In this document: piece after piece, positions 24,215 to 36,015 of the stretch
Position numbering within the stretch: position 1 is the stretch's first letter
Layout of the letters: each line of letters starts with the position of its first letter
From: Archegozetes longisetosus
Lineage: Eukaryota > Arthropoda > Arachnida > Sarcoptiformes > Trhypochthoniidae
Length of the DNA stretch: 64,000 nucleotides
Direction of reading: 5' to 3'
Assembly: GCA_018873245.2 (NCBI GenBank)
Contig: JAEMBT020000002.1
Span: 1,948,001-2,012,000 of the forward strand
Position numbers and translations under genes: made by a program
Notes under the pieces: generated by a model
Seen by the model: the letters and a program-made list of their open reading frames with translations, nothing else
Told to the model about the DNA's origin: nothing
Database searches by the model: none

Positions 24215-25735
24215 TGTAAAAATTGGATGGCACAGAATCGATAGAAAAGTTATCTGAAACCAATAATGAATTCACGTTCAATATCTTCGGATAATTGTCA
24301 GCTTATAATAACGACATAATTTCACTGTTATCGGTGTTGAACCCATAATAACTTTATTGATAAGGTTGAGTAAATTGTTTCATATTAAAGTGCAATTCAT
24401 CAAAACTAAAACTTGGCAGTATTTTACTTATATATAGTAAAAAATCGTATATTCATCAAAATCTCTGGTTAGTAAAATACTCGGGTAAAATATTGATAAA
24501 TGTGTTGATTTTTTAAACTTTACGTAAAATTAAATATAAAATGACTAATGCAATAGCACTGACCAACTGTAAGGCATGTCATCTTTCACATAAAAAATCG
24601 CCCTAAATACATTAAAAGTATAACTCTAAATTGTAGAACTTTTTCCACTGCCGAGTTTTAGTTTTGGTCAGTTGTACTTTATGTAATGGATCAAATGGTA
24701 AAGCTGCTAATCATTTAAATCGTTTTCTACAATTTGTCAAATATAATATGAGCGAGTACAAAACAATGATGGGTTTCAAGAATTCATCAAAATATCGGTC
24801 AAAAATCTGTGAATGGTTTCAATCAACTATCTCTAATAAGTTTTGATCAACAATAGAGTGAATGTTTTGAGTGATTATAGAAGTTTATTGAAAAATGCTA
24901 CAGTGCAGGTATAGAATCAATTGATTTTGTCAATAATGCAAAAAATGCTATAAATGAAGTGAACAATTGGGTTAAACAACAAACTGATAATAAAATTAAA
25001 AAGTTATTCAATCAACTATTGACGAGCGAATACTTCAATACAACTTCTCATTGTTGATCCTGTTTATTTTAAAGGTTTGTCCAAAATAATTTATAAATTC
25101 AAGTTTAAATGATTTAATTAAATTAACTTCATTTTGTTGTCTCTTGTCAGGTTGATATTCTGAGTTTGATTCGTGCAATACACAGGAGAGAAATTTCTTT
25201 AATGAAATTTGAATCTTGTAAAAGTTCATTCCATGTGCAGAACAAGTTTCTTTAATTATCATTATGGAGAAATTCCTGATTCACAAGTTGTTGAATTGGA
25301 CTACATTGGACTTGATCTCAAAATAGTAATAATTTCAGTTTTCAGTTCATAGAAGTATTACTCAAACCATTAAATGGTTGGATAAAACCAAACTCTTCTG
25401 TCATTTTGGCTAACCTGAACGAAAGCACTATATATTTCACTACCAAAACTTAGGACTTTATTTACCAAAGTTCAAAGTTAGAGAATCAGAAATCTGTAGA
25501 ACAGACGAGTGATACAGATCTCTCATGATTTAATTGCAAGAAAAGTTTGCCTGCTTCGAGAATACTGCATGAAAGTTTCATTAATGCAGAACTGATGCAG
25601 CGAACATGATAGTTGTAACGTCTTGTTATGATCTAAATGAGCCGAAAGTCATGGCGCTAATCATCAGTTCCTGCATCTCATTCGTGATAATAAAGTTTTC
25701 ATGGATTCATAGAATATCATTTAAGACTGAATCAA
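24215..25735 (+). pseudogene. Serpin pseudogene
   Basis: Disrupted paralogue of the serpin at 30522-32178, with the same exon layout. The exon 1 remnant at about 24215-24360 matches ESLQKLSRANNHFAFSIFG (here ESIEKLSETNNEFTFNIFG and then a stop). The exon 2 remnant at 24675-25075 (GSNGKAANHLNRFLQF, then IDFVNNAKNA-type text) has several stops and frameshifts. The exon 3 remnant at 25150-25735 includes pieces of the shutter and reactive-loop region and ends near the family stop. A segment inside exon 3 is missing or scrambled. It stands upstream of an intact minus-strand SSUH2-like gene, as the live serpin stands upstream of an SSUH2 fragment. Confidence 0.8.
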
Positions 25736-26559
25736 TCCGTTTTTAATAAAGTAAGAGAAAATTACAATTAAATTTTACGAAAAGATTATGTCTATGACAG
25801 GAAAGTTAACGCAATAGCCCTCTTTTGCTTGTTACTGTCGTGGATTATTAATTTATGGAGTATAACGTAAAAATTGCCTCCCTTTCAACATAGAAAATAG
25901 AAAGAGTTCATGATTACTTTTTCAAACTATGTTATTCATAGTATTTGGGTCACTGAAACTTCGAAATCATTAACAAAACTCTTTTTATCATTTCAACTCA
26001 GAACTTTAAATAACTATTCAGACTCTTAGTTTCTGTGCATTAAGTTAATCTTATGCTGGATAAAACAATCGATGAAAATGTTCAATATCTTTCGACACAT
26101 GCCACGACTGAGGTTTTAGACTAGGAATAAAAAAGACAAATGTTTTGGATAAACATTTTTTGTCATAAAAACACTTTAAATCTGAAGTAAGTTTGCAAAC
26201 ACTTTTTCAAGTTTTTGAAGAGTGATTTGAGCTAAAAATTGGCTATTTTTGAAGGCTTAACCACTAAGTATTCAGATTAAGTTTCAGGCATTAGGTTTTA
26301 AGTTCAAATTATGTTCCTATTGTGAAACTCTTTTATATCCTTTGCTGATCGAGAGGCACTTTTTATTACATGCATCAAACGAATGCTCACTACCCGTACA
26401 TTATTGCTCAAATGATCAACTTATATAATATAGTCATATTGTTTTGAAATGAAATACTCTTATATATATCTACTTGATTCTTTCTTTATGAATCTATTTC
26501 AATTCAAATTCATAATCCTATACACTTATAGTAGTTTTAGTAAATAAAAGTTTTATATT

Positions 26560-27764
26560 TCATAATATAGTACAAAATCTTAAATAATTTCCCGGATATT
26601 TAGGAAAATAAATTCTTCGTTCATTACCATAAACATAGAATTTTCCATTCTTTTTCTTGTATTCATAATCAATCATTGCTAAAGGAATCGTTTTGATTTG
26701 ATGTTTTTGTCTCAGAATTTTCTCACAATCAGATTCATGACTATTTCTATGTTCATCATAGAATCCTAATGATGCTGTCATAACGGCCGCATCAGGGAAG
26801 TTGTTAACTGGCGAAATGTTATTCGATTCTTCGTCAAAAACTACTTGTCCGCCACCTTTATCGATTAATTTGTTTGGAAATATAGAAGTTGGAACTTCAT
26901 TGATGAAACAATCGCTTTGAAATGTTTGCCAAGTTATTTTTAGCTGCAAATACCATAATAGTTTACCATAACCTAATGAATAGAGATAGTTTCAGTTTAT
27001 AGTCTATTTATTTAGCCAATTCAAGAAACTTTGAAGTAACATTTAACTATTCATTTTTATGATGACACTGAAGAATTGCTCGTTTCAATTAAAAAAACGT
27101 ACATTGAAATACTCAAAAACTCGAATCTTTTTGAAAATTTCAACTTTGGACACGTAGAAAACGGTTGGATGTATATTTAAAAAACCATATAGGGTGAATA
27201 TCAAAATATAATCATTTTTAAAAATTATTGTTTATTTTTGCTCCGAAAAAGATGAGGAATACCTGAGCAGGTTAAACATGTTTGTCTTCCGCTACCAAAG
27301 CAAGAACTGCAGGTTTGATATTGACTTTCATTACTGTTTGTACTGGAATTATAAGTTGAAACATAGCTTCCACCCATTCCACCGCATGACATACATGTCA
27401 CACTTCCAATCCCATGACAAAAATGACATATCTTTACTTCTTCCGAATGAGGCATAATTAACTTGATTTTTGTTTTCTCACAAAATAAACCCGGAGTATT
27501 GACCACAACATGCCATTTGTCAGGTATAGGTCCGTTTTCTTCTCCGTCAATCTGTCCACCTCTGTATCCGTAGTATTTCCACTTTGTTTCACGCCTCTCG
27601 GAAAATGTTTCTAAAGTGTACTTAAAAGCATTTTTCACATCTATTGAGCCGATTGTCAACTTTTTCATAGGTGACAATCGCACGCACTTATGTTTGTTTA
27701 TATAACCAATTAAAGCTTCCTTAACTTCACTTTCATTTATTTTAATTAAACTGTTTTCTATCAT
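26560..27764 (-). CDS. SSUH2-like protein (DnaJ-type Cys-rich repeats)
   Basis: Exons 27263-27764 and 26560-26972 join in phase 1 (TCAG/GTATTC...CATTAG/GTTATGG) to give 304 residues starting at the ATG at 27764. Family features in order: TIGSIDVKNAFKYTLETF and the ERRETKW segment, a GPIPDKW motif, then four CxxC pairs from about residue 114 to 165 (CHFCHGIGSVTC, CMSCGG, CSSCFGSGRQTC, CLTCSG) resembling the DnaJ zinc-finger repeats. After these come LKITWQTF, an FPDAAVM stretch and the C-terminal PKYPGNYLRFCTIL. This matches SSUH2/ssu-2 family proteins, whose biochemical role is poorly known. The intron of 290 bp interrupts the last Cys repeat. The protein is slightly shorter than vertebrate members, so an additional 5' exon is possible. 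A decayed paralogue lies at 32941-33310. Confidence 0.85.
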
Positions 27765-28042
27765 TTTAGAACAAATCAAATTTTAAACAAAACTTAAAGG
27801 TTCATTTAATCTGTATGCACACTCATATTACTGATCAGGTTTTATTTTTATCTAATTGAAGTCCTATTTAAAGTCACAGAGCATGATTTCGCAAAGCATC
27901 GTAATCTCTTATCTCAAGTGTTTAATCTTTATGTTCAATAAATAAGTGAAGGTAGAACTAACAATAATATGATATGCATTTCCTAAAGATGAGTCACTCC
28001 TTTATTGCATTCTTATTTCAAAACTATTATCAATTCAATCTG

Positions 28043-28382
28043 AGGAAAGACGGAGACCACTAGGTTTATAGGTGTTCACAGAACACAAATTTTAACCTGC
28101 AAAAGTGTTTACCTTTCAACCAATGGCTACAAGCAAACATTCTTATGGGTGACAAAAGTTTTATTTTTAATTGAATTGATTTGAGTTAAGGAAAAAGTTT
28201 TTATAATAATTATATTCAATGAGAATATTAATGTTATGAGATTGTTAATGAAATAATATCAATAACAAAATCAAAATATGTTTGTTCATAATAATCAAAA
28301 CATATATGCGTTATATTTTGTATACTTTTTGTAAAAATGTTTCCCGTAAACATATAATGATCTAGAGGTCTCCGTCTTTCCT
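28043..28382. mobile_element. Short TIR element (MITE), unclassified
   Basis: The ends AGGAAAGACGGAGACC and GGTCTCCGTCTTTCCT are perfect inverse matches with a few further matching bases (ACTAG/CTAGA). The interior is 300 bp of non-coding AT-rich sequence. Target duplication is not evident, so the superfamily is open. Confidence 0.65.
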
Positions 28383-29845
28383 TAAAATGAGTTGATAATA
28401 TTCAAAAAGTACGTAAAATTCATTCATTTTTCTTATCCTTTCGGGTGGCAGAGTAATGCGTAACATTAAATATGATTTTCTGATACATAAAATCAATTAT
28501 TACAATTAATATATGAAAGCATCATATGCTATTTTTAAAATGAAAACTGAGCTCTCTTAAAGATTGATATAACATTAGCTTTAAATAATACATAGAAAAA
28601 TTTTCGAACATATATTATTCAATACGAACGTACTTTTCTAAATTTTATTCGTATAGTATAAGATGCTTTAGACTGGTTACCGTTCTTCAAATTGGAATTG
28701 AACAGTAGTTACATAAAGCCATTTTAGGATCTTTTATCTTAAAAGTTCCTAGACACAACATTTAGGTTTCTTTTAATTCATTTTAAGACTTATGAACCAA
28801 TTTTTTTATGAAAACACTTGTGATTGAACTAACAAAGTAGATCACAGTAATAGATAAATACATGGACCCATATGTTGTCTGATGTTTTAAATATGTATTG
28901 TACTGCATATGTATAGTATTTCTTCCAACGACATTATAATTATCAATTGAAGAGCTTAATTCTAGAGGCTTAATTACATGAAATCAAAGATTGAGAAAAA
29001 CAAAAACTCATTGTGTTTCCAATTGGTATTGTAGGTGGACTCGATTTTAAAATGTGATTTTCTATAAGATTTAAGCCATTTTTTTTATTGAAAATGGCAT
29101 GGGCTATCCATTCTAGATCTTATTATTATTATGAAAATGTCTAAATATCACTTTTAACATTTTATCTCTTAAGCCCTTTTGGAAATAAACTACTAAATTA
29201 TAGCGTTGCTAATTTATTCTGATATAAAAGTGGCTTCAGTTTTGAATTGATTCAATCATAAGCTGAAAGCCTACACATTAAACTTGAATTCGATATAATT
29301 TCCTCCTTTTGAAAAAATGAACTAACAGATCGAAGTGTAAAGATCTACATTTTGTAGTTATTTTAATGGGTAAAGACTTGGTAACTTGAAATCACTTTAC
29401 AAAGTGAATCGATTCATACAAATTACAATTTGAATTATCAGTTTCCAACAATTATCTATGAAATTTATTTAAAATAACCCTATTTAATGCAGACTTACCA
29501 ATCATTCATTCACTTTGACAGGTTATAATTTTTATCATTTTCAGATTATGATAATCCGGCAATAGACTATAAATATTGACTTATTGACGATTCATTTATT
29601 TGTTTTTACTAACTGTTACTATCTGGAAATGATAAGAATCACAATCTGAAAGCAAAAGAACAGTTGATTAGCCAGTGTTTATAGTTAAGTGGTAGAAAAA
29701 AATTAACTCAAACTGCAGTTTACATGAATTGATTCATTTACAAAGTGTTTTAAAGTTACTAGGTCTTAAGATTGTCTATATATTTTTCTGTTTCATTCTA
29801 TTATTTATTTCTTCAAAGGGAAGCTGAATATGTTTGTAATTTATT

Positions 29846-30094
29846 CAGTGGCGAAGGCAGAAATTTTTGAGTGAGGGGGCAAAACATTTAAAGCTTTATT
29901 TAAAGTATGAACTTTAATGTCTAATCAATACGGTTCTGAAGCAGTAATACCCGAATACAGTCATTGAAACTTGAGTATAGTTCAATTCTATTAAAACTGT
30001 TTTCATTTAATAACTAGTTTAAGACTTTTCAGATTTAAGTTGCTAGGACCTAGGCCCCCTCAGCTCCCCTAGGCCCCTTTTGGCTTCGCCACTG
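29846..30094. mobile_element. hAT-type MITE, 249 bp
   Basis: The ends CAGTGGCGAAGGCAG and TTGGCTTCGCCACTG are inverted repeats of the CAGTGGCG type, which is widespread in hAT MITEs. The flanks AATTTATT (29838-29845) and ACTTTATT (30095-30102) match at 7 of 8 bases. The subterminal part is C-rich (GGCCCCCT, CTCCCCTAGGCCCC). No coding content. Confidence 0.75.
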
Positions 30095-30521
30095 ACTTTA
30101 TTGGAATCGATGAAAGTACCCTATAGTATTGCATAATTTTTCAGGTTATCTATCAAGATATGTTATTCAATGTTATTGACATATTAATGTTGAGTATGGT
30201 ATTAATTATTATAACACATGTTTTTTGGTGGATGTCAAATGCTCACAGAATTATTTAGTTTGTTTGCTAATATTTTATTTGAAAATTTCCACTCATTCAA
30301 CATACTAAATGTTTCTTACCTTTGTTGCTATGCAGCACATCGTAAATGAAACTGTACATATAGCTTGAGCATAATCTCCAGTTAAATATTTGTTTTGAAA
30401 AATATTTTATTCGAAATGAATTAATAAAAGTATTATTTGAGCAGAAGTTTTATAAAAACATAAACTGAATAGAAATTTCTTGTAATTTCGAACCGTACTC
30501 ACAATCATATACAGTTTTAAT

Positions 30522-32178
30522 ATGTTCTCTAACAAGTGTCTTAATTTCTTCAGTGAAATAAAGAATATATTTGTTATATTCCTATTACTCCTAACATATA
30601 GTTGTGAAATTAAATCAATGAATACAACGGAATCTCTACAGAAGCTATCACGAGCTAACAATCACTTTGCGTTCAGTATTTTCGGACTTTTATTATCTAA
30701 TGACAATGACATAATATCTCCGACTTCAATACTATCGGCTTTCAGTGAGAAAATCATGTCTTTATGTCGCTTTTCAGATCTTATTGTTGTGAATCATATT
30801 CATAATTAGTTTTGAGGTTCGAAATTTTCTAATAAGCAGCTGCAACAATGAGATCTATTAAAATTAAAATAATGCCTTATTATTATTATAAAAATTTCTA
30901 TAAGGAATGTAAAGTTATTTTTCAATCTTAAGGCATTCTGTATAATGGATCGAATGGTAAAACTACTAATCATTTAAGTCAATTTCTACAGTTCATTAAG
31001 AATAATATGAGCGAGGATGATGTTAATGATGGGTTTCAGGAATTCCTCAAACAAATCAGTCAAAAATCTATGAATGATTTCGATCAGCTAGCTATCGCTA
31101 ACAGAGTTCTGGTCAACAATAGAGTGAATATTTTGAGTGATTATAGAAATTTATTGAAAAAATACTACAGCGCAGACATAGAATCAATTGATTTTGTCAA
31201 CAATGCAAAAAATGCTACGGATGAAGTGAACGAATGGGCTAAACAGCAAACTAATAATAAAATTGAGAAGCTATTTAGTCAACCACTGAGTACTTCAACA
31301 CAACTGCTCATTGTTAATACTCTCTACTTTAAAGGTAAATACTACCGAAATATCACTTTTCTATATGTTTTGATTTTGATTTTCAAAAAAGTAATAATTG
31401 ATAATCTCAAAATGCAATTAAACTTCGTTATAACGAAACTTGAGGAAGCTGAGAATTGACTGCACTATAACTAAGCTTCACTGTATATAGAGATTCCTAA
31501 GCTATCAATTTTTCAATGATTCATAAATATTTGCATCGATTCTTATAATTTAATCATCTACTAGGCAACTGGTCTATAAAATTATCAAATGATGGAAAAC
31601 AGGAATTTTTCTCTAATGGTTTGACTCGAGTAAAAGTTGAGACTATTTCTAAAACCAGTCAATTTAATTACTATGAAAGCGAAGTTCTTGATTCTCAACT
31701 AATAGAGCTGGACTATAAGAGCGATGAACATAGTTTTATAATAGTATTACCGAAACAAAACACTGGTTTAGAAAAATTAAAATCAGTTATAAATTCAGAT
31801 AACTTGGATGCAAGCATTAAATCATTTAAGAAACAGAAAGTAGAGCTCTATTTACCAAAATTCAAAGTTAGGAAATCCTATGAACTGGTTTCAAAGCTTA
31901 AAAATTCGGAACCAATAGCACTAACGAGAGATGCAGATCTATCACGAATTAATGGAGAGAAAGGTTTGACTGTTTCGCAAATATTACACGAGATTTTTAT
32001 CAATGTGGATGAGTTTGGAACTGAAGCTGCGGCCGTGACTGCCATAGGAGTTGTAATGTCTTCTTACGATCCAAATGAGCCAAAGGTCTTTAGAGCTGAT
32101 CACCCATTCTTGTATCTCATTCGTGATAAGAAAAATAATGTCATTATTTTTTTGGGACAAATTAATGAGTTGTTTTGA
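30522..32178 (+). CDS. Secreted serpin, intact three-exon gene
   Basis: Exons 30522-30744, 30933-31334 and 31565-32178 (both introns phase 1, GTGAGA...CTTAAG and GTAAAT...TACTAG) give 412 residues. There is a hydrophobic signal segment (IFVIFLLLLTYS) and then serpin landmarks: NHFAFSIFG, NDNDIISPTSILSAFS, LLIVNTLYFKGNW, LYLPKFKVRKSYEL, DLSRINGEKGLTVSQILHE, hinge EFGTEAAAVTAIGVV and C-terminal ADHPFLYLIRDK...IFLGQI. The Ala-rich hinge fits an inhibitory serpin. Counting from the hinge Gly as P15, P1 falls on Ser after VVM, or on the Met with a one-residue shift. Target protease is not predictable. An alternative internal start MNTTES (after the hydrophobic part) would remove secretion, so the first ATG is preferred. 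A dead copy lies at 24215-25735. Confidence 0.9.
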
Positions 32179-32940
32179 AATTATATTCCAGCTTTGTTCA
32201 AATGGATTTGAATATAAAAAATCAAACTAAATTAACTTTGTATTATTTATATTTATTTTTGATAACTTATTTGCTTACGCTATAAGGTTCAAACTCTCCA
32301 TGAAAATTGTTCAAAAGTTATTTTATTTAGGCCATTCAACAATTATAATAATTCTTTGAATTTTGAGAATATAATTCGGAAAACAATTCTAGTGTATGAT
32401 TAAAGAGATTTTAAAAAGTTGATTTTTATTGGAATCTTATGAAAGAATAAAAGTGGAGTTGTTTAATGCAGATGAACAGAAGTGAATGTTCAATTTTGGA
32501 AGATAATGGTTTTTATTATAATAAACCAAATAATCTAGTTTTTCAGCGTATGTAAACTGGTGGAGGTACGAATTCGTCTATTAAAGATTTCATTTAATCT
32601 TACAAAGTTTTCAAGTCTTTCGGATCTTCAAATTAACGTCTCTTACAAAACTTTTGAATTGTAGTATCTTTCATCTATCTGAAACCCTTTGGATATAAAC
32701 AAATATATGTTAAAATAGATTTTTCAATTCCTTGATAAATCAAAATTTTGTAAGTAGTATCATTTAAAGCGTGTAGTATTCAATGAAATCTTTAATAGGC
32801 AAGTTTATATCGTCACGAACTTACTTTAATTGACTTTTTTCTGTATGAATTTAGCTCAAATTTCTAAATAAAAATTCATCGTGGTTGAATGTGTAGATAA
32901 AATTAGAGTATTCGGATAATAAGAGTATTATAAATATTTA

Positions 32941-33310
32941 TGACAAATCACAAAATCTCAAATAATTTCACGGGTATTAAGGTGAATATATTCCTAGCTC
33001 ATCACTGTAAATATAGAATTTTCCATTCATTTTCGTGTTTACGTAATCAATCATTGCTAAAGGAGTTGCTTTGATTTTATCTTTTGTTTCAAAGTTTTCT
33101 CGCCTTCAGATTCGTTATCCTTTGTGTGGTCATAATTGATTCCTAACAAGCATGTAATAATGTCTGCTTCAGAAAACATAAACAGAAAAATGATTTGACT
33201 CTTCTTTAAAAGCTACTTGTTCTTTACCCTTTTTGATTAATTTTTTAGGAAGGTAGTAGCACGGACTTGAATGATGAAACAATAGTTCCAAAATGTTTTT
33301 CAGTCTGCAT
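32941..33310 (-). pseudogene. SSUH2-like exon 2 fragment
   Basis: Minus-strand relative of exon 2 of the gene at 26560. Readable pieces include KLIKKGKEQVAFKEESNHFS (against KLIDKGGGQVVFDEESNNIS) and the downstream PLAMIDY/NGKFYIYS-type stretch, with frameshifts and stops. The exon with the Cys repeats is not found upstream. It marks the far end of the duplicated serpin/SSUH2 block. Confidence 0.75.
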
Positions 33311-33639
33311 TCAACTATACAAGTCTTTTCCGAGAAAAAGCTGGAGAAAAATATTAAGGGCAATCTTTGGAAATTTTCAGCATAAAACCAAAGGGAGAGT
33401 ATTATATATAAAAAGTGAAATTTTACTTTTATTTACTATTCTTTACATAATTTCAAAAAATCATATTTTTATTATATTAACTATATTTATCAATCTTCTT
33501 GAACCAACATTTATATTCCTCAACATTTAGCCAATTATCATCAAATTCCCAAAAGTATTTCTGAGTTTATAAAGCACTCAATTATAGTTTCATTGAATTT
33601 TTGTCTTCTCATATTTTTCCTTAATTAATCGATTTTAAA

Positions 33640-34041
33640 CAAACTGTAAGTGAAAGTACAGTATATTTAATTGCCGTTTGATTTCTACGTTACTTTTCCC
33701 ATAGGCTCTAAACTTTGTAAATTTCCCGAACTTTAACTCTATTGTATTGATTACATTGACGTTTAACAAACTACCACGATCAAATGAGTAACCTTTCAAA
33801 GAATTCCTGAGCACGTATCGACTCATTTCCAAGCTTTACAAAATGGAACCGAAAAATCTTAAATATACCTTGTGATTTTCAAGTTATAGAATATGTGTTA
33901 TAAAAAATCTACCATGATGAATTTTTTTAAAAATTATTCCTTCCATGATTACTCACAAACCATATTTCTGAAATCAAAATCGAACTAAAGAATAAGGAAC
34001 TAGATCAAATTTAGTATATACTTATGATTTTTCCATGACTG
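33640..34041. mobile_element. Half copy of the 660-bp Tc1/mariner-like foldback element
   Basis: Matches the right half of the element at 42869-43528 in the same orientation, including TCTACGTTACTTTTCCCATA and the terminal TTTTTCCATGACTG followed by TA. The left half is absent, so it is a truncated insertion. The 65-codon minus-strand frame at 33635-33832 lies within it and is not a gene. Confidence 0.7.
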
Positions 34042-34204
34042 TATATGAGTCGGTATGTATCTTTAATTCATTATATCTAATAAGCTAATGTATATGGGCT
34101 GATAATTCTTTCATAAAGGTCATCTCTCTATGAGTAGTAAATATGGTGTGAATTTCATTAAAATCTGAAATTGTCACTCGGGAATCTTCATTGTAAGTAT
34201 AATA

Positions 34205-34619
34205 TTGACATTGGACATCAATTTGTGTATAAAACCTAATTCAATTTTTGATACAATTATCTATTCTTAGAGCTAGTTGTTGTGCTTTCTGCTTTCCAAC
34301 CTCTCACATAAACAGGTGAACTTAGATAACCGAACAGGACTTAAATAGTACGATTTTGAGCCAGATCTAGCCTCAGTCCATTATAGAAACATGGTTCTAA
34401 GCTTGCTCATATCCTATAAAGTGAATTTTGTTGAAAAGCATCAAAACCCACTAAAATGTCCTTCAAAATCGTCTCGTTAAAAAACTGTTCGGTTATCTAA
34501 GTTGACTTGTTTATGCGAGGCTGAAAAGCAGAAAACGCACAACAATCAACTCGAAGAATAAACAATTTTATCAAATAATCGAATTTAGATTTTATACACA
34601 GATTGATGTCTAATATCAA
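34205..34619. mobile_element. Foldback MITE, 415 bp
   Basis: Long imperfect inverted repeats meet near the middle. The outer ends read TTGACATTGGACATCAAT and, inverted, TTGATATTAGACATCAAT. The inner parts share ACTTAGATAACCGAACAG. No coding capacity and no sure target duplication. It lies just outside the terpene synthase duplication. Confidence 0.65.
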
Positions 34620-36015
34620 AAGTTATAACTTCTGACTATAAAGCAGTTCTTGAAATAAGGCATTAAAATTAAATGAAAGAACAGTAGGAGATGGAAAATT
34701 GAAGTAAATTTTATTAAATTCTACATAAAAAATGGAATCGAAATGACTTTGTTTAATAATCAGTGTGCTCACCGTTTGCTCGTCGTACAACCTCCAAATG
34801 GTTTGGACATGAGAGCAAAAGTTGTTCAAACAGATCTGTAAGGTTTTCAATAGATTTCAAGACTTCCTCGACATGAGCTTTCAATTTTTCATAAGAATAT
34901 CATTCACAAATATACTTATTTTCTTAAGAGCACGTTAATTGAATGTGAATAATAACAATAATAAAATAATAATAAATGGTAGTTTTCTACAGAAGCCTTG
35001 AATCTAATATGAATTACGCTAGAACGTCAAAAATCATGTAAAATTTGTTCTGATAACCTGAACTAATTTCGATTTGATAGAGAAACTAATTCACATAGAA
35101 AGAAATTTAGTTTATATCATCAATAGTTAGTGCTGTATCCCTCTTGAAAAGCAAGTGAACCACTCCGTACATATACAATACTTAATATTATGATATTAAT
35201 TTTTGTTATTAACAGTTTAATAATTTTCTAATATTGTATTAAATATGCGGCGTATTTTATTTTGTAACCCGTTGTACAATTAAAATATAATTGACAAAAA
35301 TGATTAAACGATTATGATGTGATTTTATATCCCTACAAATTATGAATATATATAAGAAACATAATTATTGAATTATGAAACTAATTTATTCACCATTCCA
35401 TTGATTAACTTATCTTAAAAATATTCTTAGGAATATTTTATTTCGAACATAATACGAATTTTAATCTGACAAATATAAATTTAATCTTTATATTGAATTG
35501 AACTCCAAATAAATTCTGTATAGCGATAGATACGTTTGTGAATATATTAATCTAAATATGAAATTGCTCAAACTAATCTTACAGTACTTAACTCAGTCTA
35601 AATTAGGATAACCTCACCCAAACTAATTCAATATACATTACTTATATATCGAGTTATGGTGCAATTATATAGAAACCATCTTAATCAGATAATATTTTAA
35701 CACGATACCATGCAATTTCTTTACAAATTTCTTAAAACTAAAAGCAAAAAATAAAATATTACCAATATAATACGTAATTACTTCTGGATAGTCTACAAAA
35801 TTTATTTTGATACCCATGTGTATATAAGATTTTTGAAATTAATTTCGTCATTATAAAATACTAATGATATTTAGAGCCGCCACTCACACAATATTTGAAA
35901 AAATTAATAGTAAACTTTGATTTGTATTGTTACAAAGATGAGAAAAATCAAGAAATTTCCATAAATTTCATAACTGCTCAATTGATTGTACAATTGGGAA
36001 CTGCTGGATTCCAAT

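Larger units (their letters stand above)
27780..30521. other. Intergenic region with two MITEs, no gene
   Basis: Between the SSUH2-like gene and the serpin. Apart from the elements listed at 28043 and 29846, only AT-rich sequence is seen. Confidence 0.5.

Noticed and set aside
27225-27262. SSUH2-like protein ending at 27225
   Set aside because: A GTATTC donor follows CLTCSG, and the acceptor at 26973 restores the expected C-terminal half of the family.
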